Assembly (NCBI GenBank): GCA_025449935.1
Contig: JANWIJ010000045.1
Coordinates: 1 to 64,000 of the forward strand
Length of the DNA stretch: 64,000 nt
Reading direction: 5' to 3'
Source: Chitinophagaceae bacterium
GTDB lineage: Bacteria; Bacteroidota; Bacteroidia; Chitinophagales; Chitinophagaceae
The notes beneath the pieces are model-generated. The model was not told where the DNA came from, did no database searches, and saw only the letters and a program-made list of their open reading frames with translations. Below, piece by piece: positions 1 through 7,706 of this stretch. Position 1 is the first letter of the stretch, and every line of letters starts with the position of its first letter. The position numbers and the translations under genes are program-made.

Positions 1-83
1 GGAATATGCCATTGCCCGGCACAAATCCATTTCAAACTATTTAAAGAACTGGGTCAACCCGAAAATTATCCCTGGTTGATCTG

Positions 84-166
84 TGGGCAGAGAAGGATTC
101 GAACCTCCGTACTCGTGAGAGAACAGATTTACAGTCTGTCGCCTTTAGCCACTCGGCCATCTGCCC
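84..166 (-). tRNA. tRNA-Tyr (GTA)
   Basis: Read on the minus strand, the segment starts GGGCAGATGGCCGAGTGG and closes with the pairing CTGCCC plus an A discriminator. The anticodon loop CTGTAAA carries GTA, hence tyrosine. A long variable arm is present, as expected for a bacterial tRNA-Tyr (83 nt). No CCA is encoded. It lies 13 nt downstream of tRNA-Thr and is probably cotranscribed with it. In many Bacteroidota this tRNA cluster after hpf continues into tRNA-Gly, tuf, secE and nusG, which would lie beyond the left edge. Confidence 0.96.
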
Positions 167-179
167 GGTTAAAAATCCG

Positions 180-252
180 AGCCACCTGCCAGAATCGAAC
201 TGGCGACCTACTGATTACAAATCAGTTGCTCTACCAGCTGAGCTAAGGTGGC
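180..252 (-). tRNA. tRNA-Thr (TGT)
   Basis: The minus strand gives GCCACCTTAGCTCAGC at the 5' end with a matching acceptor stem at the 3' end, a T-arm with GTTCGATTC, and an anticodon stem-loop CTGATTTGTAATCAG with anticodon TGT (threonine). The acceptor, D, anticodon and T stems all close. No CCA is encoded and the discriminator would be base 180 (T). Confidence 0.96.
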
Positions 253-326
253 TTATAAGTATTTCCGCCGTAGCTGGATCAAGGGCGGAAAAGACAATAA
301 AGAGCTACCCCCATTTATTGGGGAGG

Positions 327-334
327 CAAAGGTA
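327..334 (-). promoter_or_regulatory. Candidate -7 box for the tRNA-Thr/Tyr transcript
   Basis: The minus strand carries TACCTTTG, a full match to the Bacteroidota -7 consensus TAnnTTTG, about 75 nt upstream of tRNA-Thr. The leader between the box and the tRNA contains a CCCCA-ATAAA-TGGGG hairpin (about 307-321). No convincing TTTG was found at -33, so this is tentative. The stretch 253-493 otherwise shows no gene. Confidence 0.4.
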
Positions 335-493
335 AGGGAATTTGATAACCGGAAAAATTTTGCTCAGGATTTTTTTGCTTGTTTTCAGCAAGTTGTGAAT
401 AAGCATTCCCTGATCGTACGGCGGTCTGAAAAACAGGACTGCTTTTTTCAGGTTTTTTCTCCGTATGCCCGGGAAGAGACCGGTATACGGAAT

Positions 494-520
494 AAAAAAA
501 GACCCCCGGGGAGGTCTTTA
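494..520 (-). terminator. Rho-independent terminator after hpf
   Basis: On the minus strand AAAGACC and GGTCTTT pair around a CCCCGG-rich centre and run straight into seven T. The hairpin starts about six bases after the hpf stop codon, so it ends the hpf transcript and separates it from the tRNAs. Confidence 0.85.
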
Positions 521-525
521 ACTTT

Positions 526-825
526 TTAAGCGGCTTTTCTTTCTTTATTTTTTTTTATCTGGATTACCATGGAGTCGAGTGCATCGTCAAACGACTCTTC
601 AAATGATTTACTCGTTGATTTTACAAAAAAATTGCGCCGGGGTATATGCACCCTGATTTCGGCGATCTTGTCTTTAATGGCATGAACCACATTGTCGAGT
701 TTTAAAAAAACATTTACCTGGATGATGCGGTCACTGAAATTATTCAGTTTCTCCAGTTTACGGGTAACATACTCGATCAACTTGCTGTCAGCATCAAAAT
801 GAACTGTTTGAATGTTTACGTTCAT
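526..825 (-). CDS. hpf: Ribosome hibernation-promoting factor, short form
   Basis: A 99-residue protein of the HPF/YfiA (S30EA) family, which binds the decoding region of the 30S subunit in stationary phase and promotes inactive ribosome dimers or protects idle ribosomes. It starts MNVNIQTVHFDADSKL and has the alternating strand-helix pattern and basic segment (IPRRNFFVKS, then a KKNKER tail) of the short form; the long-form C-terminal dimerisation domain is absent. Two more ATG codons lie upstream at 834 and 831; the family N-terminus fits 825 best. It follows the recombinase gene on the same strand after about 155 bases and is closed by its own terminator. Confidence 0.93.
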   Translation of the reverse strand: MNVNIQTVHFDADSKLIEYVTRKLEKLNNFSDRIIQVNVFLKLDNVVHAIKDKIAEIRVHIPRRNFFVKSTSKSFEESFDDALDSMVIQIKKNKERKAA

Positions 826-981
826 AGTCATCATAATTTAAACAGTGAAACAATAAATAAAGAACTTTTGGATTTTGATTTCCCTGAACTCCGGTTCTTC
901 AATGTCAGTTTCAAGGTACATCAAAACAGCTTTTTTGCCAAGCAAAATTTTATTAATTTTTATTGTGTTAGGGGGCAAATT

Positions 982-1884
982 TCAGGCTTTCGGATGGGCT
1001 TTTTTGTGTATATCTTTTAATTTTCCGATGCTGTTGTGTGTATAAACCTGGGTAGCCGCCAGGCTGCTGTGCCCCAGCAGCTCTTTTACCGCATTCAGGT
1101 CTGCCCCATTGTTCATTAAATGGGTGGCGAAGGTATGACGAAGAACGTGGGGGCTTTTTTTATCCAGCGTAGCAGACTGGCCTAAAATGCCGCTGACCAG
1201 CAGGTAGGCATACTTGGGATATAGCTTTTTCCCCCTTTCGGTTACCAGCAGAAAATCATCAGTTTTTTGAAATTCCTTCTTTTTCGCGAGCTGGTAATCA
1301 CGAATTGTATGTATTAATTCCGGGCTGATGGGAAGGATTCTTTCCTTGTTCCCCTTGCCAAGCACTTTGATCTGGGAACGGCTAAAATCAATTTGTTTTT
1401 CTTTCAGTGTAATTAATTCACTAAGCCGCATCCCGGTGGCATAAAAAATAACAACCAGCATTTTTGCATTGAGTGACTTCCAGTCTTCTGTAGACAGGTT
1501 TAAAGCATCGATCATGTTTTTTGCATCAGCTTCGGCGATAAAAACAGGAAGCCGCTTGCTGACCTTAGGACTTATCACCCGGCTCATGGGTGTGCTTTGA
1601 ATTGTGCTGGTCCTCAGCTGGTATTTAAAAAAGGATTTAAGCGATGATATTTTCCGCTTAAGCGACCTGGAAGACAGTCCTTCATCTTTTAAGCCGGCCA
1701 ACCAGCTCCGGACAAAATTATAGTTGATCTCCTGCAGTGACATTTTACCATAATGGATCTCAAGAAAATCAAGAAATGCGCTGATATCCGTCTGGTAGGA
1801 AGTGAGGGTATGAACCGAATACCTTTTTTCGTATTTAAGGTAATCAAAAAAGGATTGGACAGATGGCTGGATCGCTACAGGCAT
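982..1884 (-). CDS. xerC: Tyrosine recombinase of the XerC/XerD type
   Basis: A 300-residue site-specific recombinase, expected to resolve chromosome dimers at dif with a Xer partner. The N-terminal SAM-like DNA-binding domain (about 5-95) begins with the typical VQSFFDYLKYEKRYS. The catalytic domain shows R153 in ATGMRLSE, K177 in GKGNKER, H246 and R249 in HVLRH, H272 in GHSS and the nucleophile Y281. The gene sits between rpsU and hpf, a chromosomal housekeeping position, which argues for Xer rather than a phage integrase. XerC versus XerD cannot be settled from this sequence alone. An in-frame GTG at 1893 is a possible alternative start. Confidence 0.9.
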   Translation of the reverse strand: MPVAIQPSVQSFFDYLKYEKRYSVHTLTSYQTDISAFLDFLEIHYGKMSLQEINYNFVRSWLAGLKDEGLSSRSLKRKISSLKSFFKYQLRTSTIQSTPMSRVISPKVSKRLPVFIAEADAKNMIDALNLSTEDWKSLNAKMLVVIFYATGMRLSELITLKEKQIDFSRSQIKVLGKGNKERILPISPELIHTIRDYQLAKKKEFQKTDDFLLVTERGKKLYPKYAYLLVSGILGQSATLDKKSPHVLRHTFATHLMNNGADLNAVKELLGHSSLAATQVYTHNSIGKLKDIHKKAHPKA

Positions 1885-1928
1885 AGATTTCACAAACCTG
1901 CTTGCCGCAGGACTTCATGGTACAAAAT

Positions 1929-1969
1929 AAAAAAAGATAGCTACAAAGCTATTAAACTTTGCAGCTATC
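1929..1969 (-). terminator. Rho-independent terminator after rpsU
   Basis: Minus-strand GATAGCTGCAAAG pairs with CTTTGTAGCTATC (one mismatch) around TTTAATAG and is followed by seven T. It sits in the short gap between rpsU and the recombinase gene, so rpsU can be transcribed alone. Confidence 0.9.
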
Positions 1970-1997
1970 CTGTAAATATAATTACCCGGAGGGTGTA

Positions 1998-2195
1998 TTA
2001 CCCTTCAATTTTTCCGCTCGCTATTTTCTGCTTGTAGATGGCTTTTAAAACTTCTCCACGGCGCTTTACAGAAGGCTTGGTAAAGCTCTGGCGTTCCCGT
2101 AACTGCAGCAAAGCCTTCGATTTTTCGAATTTTTTCTTGTACTTTTTTAAAGCCTTGTCAATGTTTTCGCAATCTTTTGAATCAATGATCAGCAT
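1998..2195 (-). CDS. rpsU: 30S ribosomal protein bS21
   Basis: A 65-residue basic protein starting MLIIDSKDCENIDKALKKYK with the bS21 signature RERQSFTKPSVKRR. It binds the 30S platform near the 3' end of 16S rRNA. In Bacteroidota ribosomes bS21 helps bury the anti-Shine-Dalgarno sequence. Unlike its neighbours, this gene has a strong Shine-Dalgarno sequence (separate entry), which fits the autoregulation reported for rpsU in Flavobacterium johnsoniae. It is monocistronic by position: its own -7 box upstream and its own terminator downstream. Confidence 0.97.
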   Translation of the reverse strand: MLIIDSKDCENIDKALKKYKKKFEKSKALLQLRERQSFTKPSVKRRGEVLKAIYKQKIASGKIEG

Positions 2196-2203
2196 AATCT
2201 TAT

Positions 2204-2219
2204 ATACCTCCTTCGGTAT
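2204..2219 (-). promoter_or_regulatory. Strong Shine-Dalgarno of rpsU inside a small hairpin
   Basis: On the minus strand AAGGAGGT ends 10 bases before the rpsU ATG, unusually strong for this phylum. The flanks pair: ATACC and GGTAT close a five-base stem around the loop GAAGGA, so half of the ribosome-binding sequence is in the stem and half in the loop. This suggests an mRNA switch for translational control of bS21. The sequence and pairing are seen directly; the regulation is inferred from work on other Bacteroidota. Confidence 0.6.
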
Positions 2220-2231
2220 TTTTTAGGAAGG

Positions 2232-2239
2232 CAAAGATA
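2232..2239 (-). promoter_or_regulatory. -7 box of the rpsU promoter
   Basis: Minus-strand TATCTTTG matches TAnnTTTG exactly, with a T-rich TTTTAG-like element about 20 bases upstream. The predicted transcript begins about 30 bases before the start codon and includes the Shine-Dalgarno hairpin. Confidence 0.6.
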
Positions 2240-2292
2240 AACGGAAAATCGGAAAACTAAAAAGGAAAGTGGAATTGATTTAATTTGCTGTC

Positions 2293-2886
2293 ATGTTTAC
2301 CGGTATCATCGAATCATTAGGGACGGTTAAAGAGGTCATTCTCAATGGCTCAAACAGGGTTTTCTGGATTGAATCAGGCCTTTCACACGGGCTGAAGGTG
2401 GACCAGAGTGTCTGTCATAATGGGGTTTGCCTCACTATTGAAGAAATTACCGGGAACCTCCACCGGGTGACAGCCATTGATGAAACCCTGGAAAAAACCA
2501 ACCTCGGGAACTGGGAACAAGGCACCCTGGTAAACCTGGAACAATGCCTGCGGCTGAATGACCGGCTTGACGGACACCTGGTACAGGGACACGCAGATAC
2601 TACCGGTACCTGTAAAAAAAGAAAAGAAAAAGACGGCAGCTGGGAATTTGAATTTTCGTTTCCCCGCAAATTTGCTGAATTAGTGATTGAAAAAGGGTCC
2701 GTTTGCATCAATGGAATTAGCCTGACTGCCTTCAACGTGAAAAAAAAGAGGTTTTCAGTTGCTGTTATTCCCTACACTTTTGAGCATACGAATATTAAAG
2801 AAGTACAGGAAGGCAGCAGTGTTAATCTCGAGTTTGACGTTTTAGGCAAGTATCTGCTCAGAAGATTATCTTTGAAAGAGAAATAA
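2293..2886 (+). CDS. ribE: Riboflavin synthase, alpha chain
   Basis: A 197-residue enzyme that dismutates two molecules of 6,7-dimethyl-8-ribityllumazine to riboflavin, the last step of vitamin B2 synthesis. It has the exact family start MFTGIIESLGTV and two tandem lumazine-binding halves (about 1-95 and 96-190). The second half contains GSVCINGISLTAF and ends in FDVLGKYLLRR. Length is normal for the family. No FMN riboswitch was recognised in the 97-base gap upstream, and no other rib gene is in the window. Confidence 0.96.
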   Translation: MFTGIIESLGTVKEVILNGSNRVFWIESGLSHGLKVDQSVCHNGVCLTIEEITGNLHRVTAIDETLEKTNLGNWEQGTLVNLEQCLRLNDRLDGHLVQGHADTTGTCKKRKEKDGSWEFEFSFPRKFAELVIEKGSVCINGISLTAFNVKKKRFSVAVIPYTFEHTNIKEVQEGSSVNLEFDVLGKYLLRRLSLKEK

Positions 2887-2905
2887 CTAACCCATTTAAT
2901 ACCTG

Positions 2906-4015
2906 ATGATCCCGGAAAATTCCAACCCTGCTTCCCAACAGGCAGCAGGCAGGCAGCATTACCCTGCCCTGGATGGCTTGCGGGGGCTGGCTATATTACT
3001 CGTGGTCGTGTACCACAACTTTGGATTTATCAATTATTTCTTCTTTGGTTGGCTGGGCGTTGACCTTTTCTTTGTTCTTTCCGGTTTCCTTATAACCGAC
3101 ATCCTGCTAAAAACACTGCACAGGAAAAATTACCTCCGTAACTTTTATACCCGGAGGGTATTGAGAATTTTTCCCCTTTATTATTTAACCCTGGTCATCT
3201 TCCTCGTGATTCTCCCCCGGCTGGACCTGGCACTGGACCTCGAATATTATACGGATAACCAGTTTTGGCTATGGACCTACCTGCAGAACTGGCTCTATAT
3301 TTTTAAGAATCCCGGCCAGACCAATACCTTAAATCATTTATGGTCCCTCGCCGTTGAAGAGCAGTTTTACCTGGTCTGGCCGTTAATCATTTTATGGATG
3401 CGCTATCCAAAATACCTGTTCATATTTATTTCAATCGTGCTGCTGGCGGTACTGGGTCTCCGGTTATGGATATGGAGCAACCAGGTAGCTGATCTTGCCT
3501 ATTTCAATCTCTATACTTTCAGCCGTATTGATGGCCTGTGTATCGGGTGTATGGTAGCCCTTCTCCAACGGATCAACAGGCAGTTCCTGAAAAAACACAC
3601 CCCATGGATTGTTTTGCTTTTTGCCGGCCTGAATTTCATCTTCTTTTTTATCAACCGGCGTTATGAATTTTCCTTCCCCTACCTGGCCCTGGTCGGCTAT
3701 ACTACTTTTGCGATGATGTTTGGCCTGCTGGTTAATGAAGCAGTAAGCGGTGAAACAAAATTGATCAATCGTTTATTCAATATACGTCTCTTGAAATTTT
3801 TTGGCAGGATCTCCTATGGCTTTTATATTTTTCACTGGCCGGTTTATTTGTTAATTAACCCCTGGCTGTCCCAAAAAATGCCCGGTGATCTCAATGCAAC
3901 AGCGGCGCGGCTTATTGTGGCAGCAATAGCCACACTGGTGGCTGTCATCATCAGCTGGCTCAGCTACCAGTATTACGAGCGATATTTCCTGAAATTAAAA
4001 GCAGGGTTTGATTAA
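2906..4015 (+). CDS. Acyltransferase 3 family membrane protein (OafA-like)
   Basis: A 369-residue polytopic inner-membrane protein of the acyltransferase 3 family, which moves acyl groups onto surface sugars, lipids or antibiotics. The N-terminus shows DGLRG (23-27), the conserved histidine H37 in VVVYHNF, and GWLGVDLFFVLSGFLITD. FYTRRVLRIFPLYY follows. About ten hydrophobic segments are visible and there is no extra C-terminal SGNH domain. It is first in a plus-strand run of surface-glycan genes, 19 bases after ribE, so acylation of the glycan made by its neighbours is the simplest guess. The acyl donor and acceptor are unknown. Confidence 0.9.
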   Translation: MIPENSNPASQQAAGRQHYPALDGLRGLAILLVVVYHNFGFINYFFFGWLGVDLFFVLSGFLITDILLKTLHRKNYLRNFYTRRVLRIFPLYYLTLVIFLVILPRLDLALDLEYYTDNQFWLWTYLQNWLYIFKNPGQTNTLNHLWSLAVEEQFYLVWPLIILWMRYPKYLFIFISIVLLAVLGLRLWIWSNQVADLAYFNLYTFSRIDGLCIGCMVALLQRINRQFLKKHTPWIVLLFAGLNFIFFFINRRYEFSFPYLALVGYTTFAMMFGLLVNEAVSGETKLINRLFNIRLLKFFGRISYGFYIFHWPVYLLINPWLSQKMPGDLNATAARLIVAAIATLVAVIISWLSYQYYERYFLKLKAGFD

Positions 4016-4065
4016 CCGTTCACGTTTTTTTGCTTTCTTTTTGATTGTATCTTTAACGCTCCCCC

Positions 4066-5010
4066 ATGCCTGAACAAATTACCATACTGATACCTGTTTT
4101 TAATGATGTGAAATCATTGAACAAGTTATTGAGTGAGTTGCCTGGTTCATTAACGGGTTTTACCGCCGCTAAATTCTCCGTTTTAATCGTGGATGACAGT
4201 TCTACAGAAAAAGAGCCTGTTTCAGCACCTTCTTTTTTTTCGGTTCAACAGCTTCATTTGAACCGGAATATTGGTCATCAAAAAGCTATTGCGGTGGGGT
4301 TAGCATTTATCAGGGAGAATTACCAATGCGACAAAGTGCTGGTTATGGACAGTGATGGTGAAGACCGGCCGGAAGATGCGGCTGCACTTTTAACAGCCTC
4401 CCAACAAAACCCCGATAAAATTGTTTTTGCCAGCCGGAAATCAAGACAGGAAGGCATTGCTTTTCGTTTGTTTTACCGGCTTTACAAATTTGCCTTCCGG
4501 GTACTTACGGGAAAAAAAATTGCATTTGGAAATTTTCTCGTCATGCCCAAACCCCTGGTTGAAAAGGCCGTTTATTATAGTGAAATCTGGAATCATATCG
4601 CGGGAGGCATCCTTAAAGCTGGCCTGCCCTATTCGTCGGTTTTCACGCATCGCGGCAAACGATATGCAGGGAAATCAAAAATGAGTTTTACCAACCTGTT
4701 TTTACATGGTCTTGGTGCCATTGCTGTATTTATTGAAGTGATAGCCAGCCGGCTCTTGCTTTTTTCGCTTGTCCTGATCGTTTTTTCTTTATTGGCTATC
4801 CTGACACTGGTAGGCGTCAGGGCATTCACGGATCTTGCTATTCCCGGATGGACTTCCACCGTTGTATCGGCGATGCTGATTGTTTTGCTGCAAAGTTTTT
4901 TGCTCTCGCTCTTTACTATATTTCTTTACCTGTCATCTCAATCACAACGCAAATTTATTCCTGCTCATCACTATAAAGATTACACCGGCCGGGTAGAAAC
5001 TATCCAGTAA
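4066..5010 (+). CDS. GT2 glycosyltransferase with C-terminal membrane segments (GtrB/CsbB/DPM1-like)
   Basis: A 314-residue family 2 glycosyltransferase. The GT-A domain starts ITILIPVFNDVKSL, has the nucleotide-metal motif DSD at 95-97 followed by GEDRPED, and the acceptor region HRGKRYAGKSKMSF. Two hydrophobic segments follow (about 225-255 and 265-290). This layout matches GtrB/CsbB and dolichyl-phosphate mannose synthase relatives, which load a sugar onto undecaprenyl phosphate. The stop overlaps the next start (TAATG). The YfhO-like protein downstream is the kind of membrane enzyme that uses such lipid-linked sugars. Sugar identity is unknown. Confidence 0.88.
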   Translation: MPEQITILIPVFNDVKSLNKLLSELPGSLTGFTAAKFSVLIVDDSSTEKEPVSAPSFFSVQQLHLNRNIGHQKAIAVGLAFIRENYQCDKVLVMDSDGEDRPEDAAALLTASQQNPDKIVFASRKSRQEGIAFRLFYRLYKFAFRVLTGKKIAFGNFLVMPKPLVEKAVYYSEIWNHIAGGILKAGLPYSSVFTHRGKRYAGKSKMSFTNLFLHGLGAIAVFIEVIASRLLLFSLVLIVFSLLAILTLVGVRAFTDLAIPGWTSTVVSAMLIVLLQSFLLSLFTIFLYLSSQSQRKFIPAHHYKDYTGRVETIQ

Positions 5011-5720
5011 TGACAGATTCCTTTACATACCAGGGAAATGAATTAGTTCTTTTCCAGCATGCTAAAAATTGGAAAAAATATTTTTCAGCCGAAATAAGGC
5101 CTTTTATTAAGGGCAATGTGCTGGAAACAGGTGCAGGCATCGGATCTACCACGCTGGTGGTTAATGACGGCTCGGCTGGCAGCTGGCTTTTGGTGGAGCC
5201 AGATCCGGAAATGAGCAGCCTGCTTGAAAAAAAAATACAACAAAAAAAACTGCCGGTGAATTGCCGGTTGCAAACCGGAACGATTGAAACCATTACCGGG
5301 ACGTTTGATACGATCATTTATATTGATGTGCTGGAGCACATTAAAAATGATTCCGCAGAAATGAAAAAAGCAGCAACGCTGTTACAGGCGGGCGGTCACC
5401 TGATCGTTCTGTCACCGGCCTTCCCGCATTTATACAGCCCGTTTGACAAAGCAATCGGGCATTACAGGAGATATAATAAACGAATGCTGGGAAACATCAC
5501 CCCACCCGAATTGAAAATGGTTCACATTAAATACTATGATTCCATGGGATACTTTGCGGCGATCATGAACAAAGTCCTGCTCAGGCAAAAATATCCAGCT
5601 GCCGGCCAGGTATCATTTTGGGACAACTGGCTGGTCCCGGTCTCAAAGGTCACGGACAAAATCTTTTTTCACCGTTTTGGTAAAAGCATCATTGCTGTCT
5701 GGAGAAAACCGGCCAATTAA
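5010..5720 (+). CDS. Class I SAM-dependent methyltransferase
   Basis: A 236-residue soluble protein with a Rossmann methyltransferase core. Motif I is NVLETGAGIGSTT, an acidic residue follows strand 2 (LLVEPDPE), and motif post-II is IIYIDVLEHI. The C-terminal part contains a GHYRRY segment common in UbiE/Methyltransf_11-type enzymes of glycan clusters. It is translationally coupled to the glycosyltransferase upstream (one-base overlap), so methylation of a sugar or lipid in the same pathway is likely. The substrate cannot be read from the sequence. Confidence 0.85.
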   Translation: MTDSFTYQGNELVLFQHAKNWKKYFSAEIRPFIKGNVLETGAGIGSTTLVVNDGSAGSWLLVEPDPEMSSLLEKKIQQKKLPVNCRLQTGTIETITGTFDTIIYIDVLEHIKNDSAEMKKAATLLQAGGHLIVLSPAFPHLYSPFDKAIGHYRRYNKRMLGNITPPELKMVHIKYYDSMGYFAAIMNKVLLRQKYPAAGQVSFWDNWLVPVSKVTDKIFFHRFGKSIIAVWRKPAN

Positions 5721-5758
5721 CTCAGTTCTTTTTTTGCTTTGCATAGCTTTGCTGGAAT

Positions 5759-6718
5759 ATGCAGAATAACCTGGAGGGAATATCTTTTGATGAAGTAGCC
5801 GGAGAAGACGGGGTTTCATACACTGTTTTCAGGAACCAGTTATCCCCACGTTATTCTACTGTTTTTTTTGATATAAGCAAAGGTTATTTTTTCCTGTTGC
5901 TTGTAAGCGGATTATTGATTTACCTGAGTTTGCATTTTCAGAAATTCTGGTGGGTCATCATTCCGGGCGGCGCCCTGCTGATTGGTTATTGCGCCGCTTA
6001 TATCGCTTTATTCATACATGAGGCCGGTCATTTCAATATTCATCCCGATAAAAAGACGAATGACCGGTTAGCCAATATTTTTCTTTGCCTGCCCTTTGGG
6101 CTTTCCATGAAAGCTTACAGGAAAATACACTGGCAGCACCATCTTCACCTGGGAACGCCATCGGATGCTGAAGTATCTTACTTTAATGCCCTGACCAGGC
6201 TATTTATCCTGGAAACCCTGACAGGCATTCATCTGCTCCGGACGGTGATGAAAAAAGGAAAGAGTACCCTGCTAACAAAAGAGCAGCTAAGGCAGAGCCG
6301 TGTTATGCTTGCCGGAGGTTTTCTTTTTCATGCTATTATTCTTTTGACTGCTTTTTTTGCCGGTGCCTGGCCATTTGCCATTTCGTGGTTACTGGGATTT
6401 TCTGTCTTTTTTCCCTTTTTTGCTTCCATACGCCAGATATTGGAACACCGCGATGAACTGGCCCGGCGGACAACCGATTTTTATAAAGAACAGCATGGAA
6501 AAGTGAGCCGTCTTTTTGTTCATTCGATATTCAGCAGCAGTTTTGGTTCGGCAGGATTTACGCGTCATATGATCCACCACTGGGATCCGCAGGTCTCATA
6601 TACCCGCCTGGCAGACATTGAACTATTTCTTTCAAAAAGTGAAAAGACCGCTGCGGTGATCAGGGCTTCCAAAACGACTTATATTTCCGTTTTAAAGAAA
6701 TTATTGAAAGCTCCTTGA
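5759..6718 (+). CDS. Membrane fatty-acid desaturase family protein
   Basis: A 319-residue integral membrane di-iron protein with the three histidine boxes of the fatty-acid desaturase/hydroxylase family: HEAGH at 87-91, HWQHH at 124-128 and HMIHH at about 270-274. Hydrophobic pairs lie at about 43-85 and 185-225. Enzymes of this type desaturate, hydroxylate or epoxidise lipid chains using oxygen. Its place between two methyltransferases and beside glycan genes suggests it acts on the lipid part of a surface glycolipid rather than on bulk membrane lipid, but that is inference. Its stop overlaps the TTG start of the next gene. Confidence 0.88.
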   Translation: MQNNLEGISFDEVAGEDGVSYTVFRNQLSPRYSTVFFDISKGYFFLLLVSGLLIYLSLHFQKFWWVIIPGGALLIGYCAAYIALFIHEAGHFNIHPDKKTNDRLANIFLCLPFGLSMKAYRKIHWQHHLHLGTPSDAEVSYFNALTRLFILETLTGIHLLRTVMKKGKSTLLTKEQLRQSRVMLAGGFLFHAIILLTAFFAGAWPFAISWLLGFSVFFPFFASIRQILEHRDELARRTTDFYKEQHGKVSRLFVHSIFSSSFGSAGFTRHMIHHWDPQVSYTRLADIELFLSKSEKTAAVIRASKTTYISVLKKLLKAP

Positions 6719-7638
6719 GTTCCCTTCCTTTATATTGCCCGGTTTGTCATCAGCAAAATGTACGTGTATGGAGTATCGCCCGGGACTACGAATATTTCAG
6801 CGTGACAGAAAACTTCACTTATTACGAATGCCCCGGTTGCCAAACAATATTTATATACCCGGTTCCTGCTGACCGGTTAAAAACAATTTACCCTTCCAAT
6901 TATTATTCCTTTGTAAACAAACCAAAGAACATGGTCGTCCGCCTAAAGGAATGGATGGACCGTCGTTTCTTCAGGAGAATTCTGCAACAGATACAGGGCC
7001 CCGGGATTAACATACTGGATGTGGGTGGTGGGACCGGCTGGATGCTTGACTCATTGAAGCAAACCGATAAACGCATTCAATTTACCCAGGTGGTTGATAT
7101 CGATGAAAATGCTAGGAGTATCGCTGAAGAAAACAACCATGCGTATTTTGAAGGAACAATCGAATCTTTCCAAACTGAAAAGCGTTTTCACCTTATCCTG
7201 CTGCTGAACCTCGTTGAACATGTGTCTGATCCTCTGGCCGTTTTAAATAAAGCCGGGTCGCTCTTACAGCCCGGTGGTATCATCGTTATAAAAACACCGA
7301 ATAATAACAGCCTGGATGCGCGGCTATTTAAAAAGACCTACTGGGGCGGTCTCCATTGCCCGAGGCACTGGATTATTTTTTCAGAGAAAAGTTTCAGGTT
7401 GCTGGTCCAGTCAACTTCATTGACCATTCAAAAACTGAAATACACACAGGGTGCGCCTTTCTGGGCTTTCAGCATTATTGCTTTACTGCACAGAAAGAAA
7501 CTGGTTCATGTCTCTGCACAAACACCCATCATTTTTCACTGGCTGTTTGCGCCACTCAGTGCCCTGTTCGCCATTTTTGATTTCCTGCGAAGCTCTTTTT
7601 CCAAAACATCGCAGATGTTTATCATCCTGGGTAAATAA
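6715..7638 (+). CDS. Class I SAM methyltransferase with N-terminal zinc ribbon
   Basis: A 307-residue protein. The N-terminus has a CPVC ... CPGC pair about 30 residues apart (likely zinc knuckle), followed by a methyltransferase core with motif I ILDVGGGTGWML and LLNLVEHVSDP. This arrangement is common in sugar methyltransferases of O-antigen and glycolipid loci. The start is a TTG that overlaps the desaturase stop (TTGA), so the two genes are coupled. The C-terminus has a hydrophobic stretch (about 250-290) that may touch the membrane. Substrate unknown. Confidence 0.85.
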   Translation: MSSLPLYCPVCHQQNVRVWSIARDYEYFSVTENFTYYECPGCQTIFIYPVPADRLKTIYPSNYYSFVNKPKNMVVRLKEWMDRRFFRRILQQIQGPGINILDVGGGTGWMLDSLKQTDKRIQFTQVVDIDENARSIAEENNHAYFEGTIESFQTEKRFHLILLLNLVEHVSDPLAVLNKAGSLLQPGGIIVIKTPNNNSLDARLFKKTYWGGLHCPRHWIIFSEKSFRLLVQSTSLTIQKLKYTQGAPFWAFSIIALLHRKKLVHVSAQTPIIFHWLFAPLSALFAIFDFLRSSFSKTSQMFIILGK

Positions 7639-7706
7639 GCAAGTTTTGAATTCGTGTGTTGCGGAAATTTTCTCTATTTTGGAACTGGCAAACAGCCGGC
7701 AACTTC

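Noticed and set aside
1..83. Possible start of a minus-strand gene (ATG at 30 or 12, reading MAYS) running off the left edge
   Set aside because: Only ten codons are visible and no family can be recognised. It could be a small GIY-YIG type gene, but that is a guess.
248..529. Open frame of 93 codons on the plus strand
   Set aside because: It begins inside tRNA-Thr and runs through the hpf terminator; the composition is not protein-like and no family is recognised.
982..1884. Phage or island integrase
   Set aside because: Although it is a tyrosine recombinase close to tRNA genes, its place between rpsU and hpf and its sequence fit the housekeeping Xer group.
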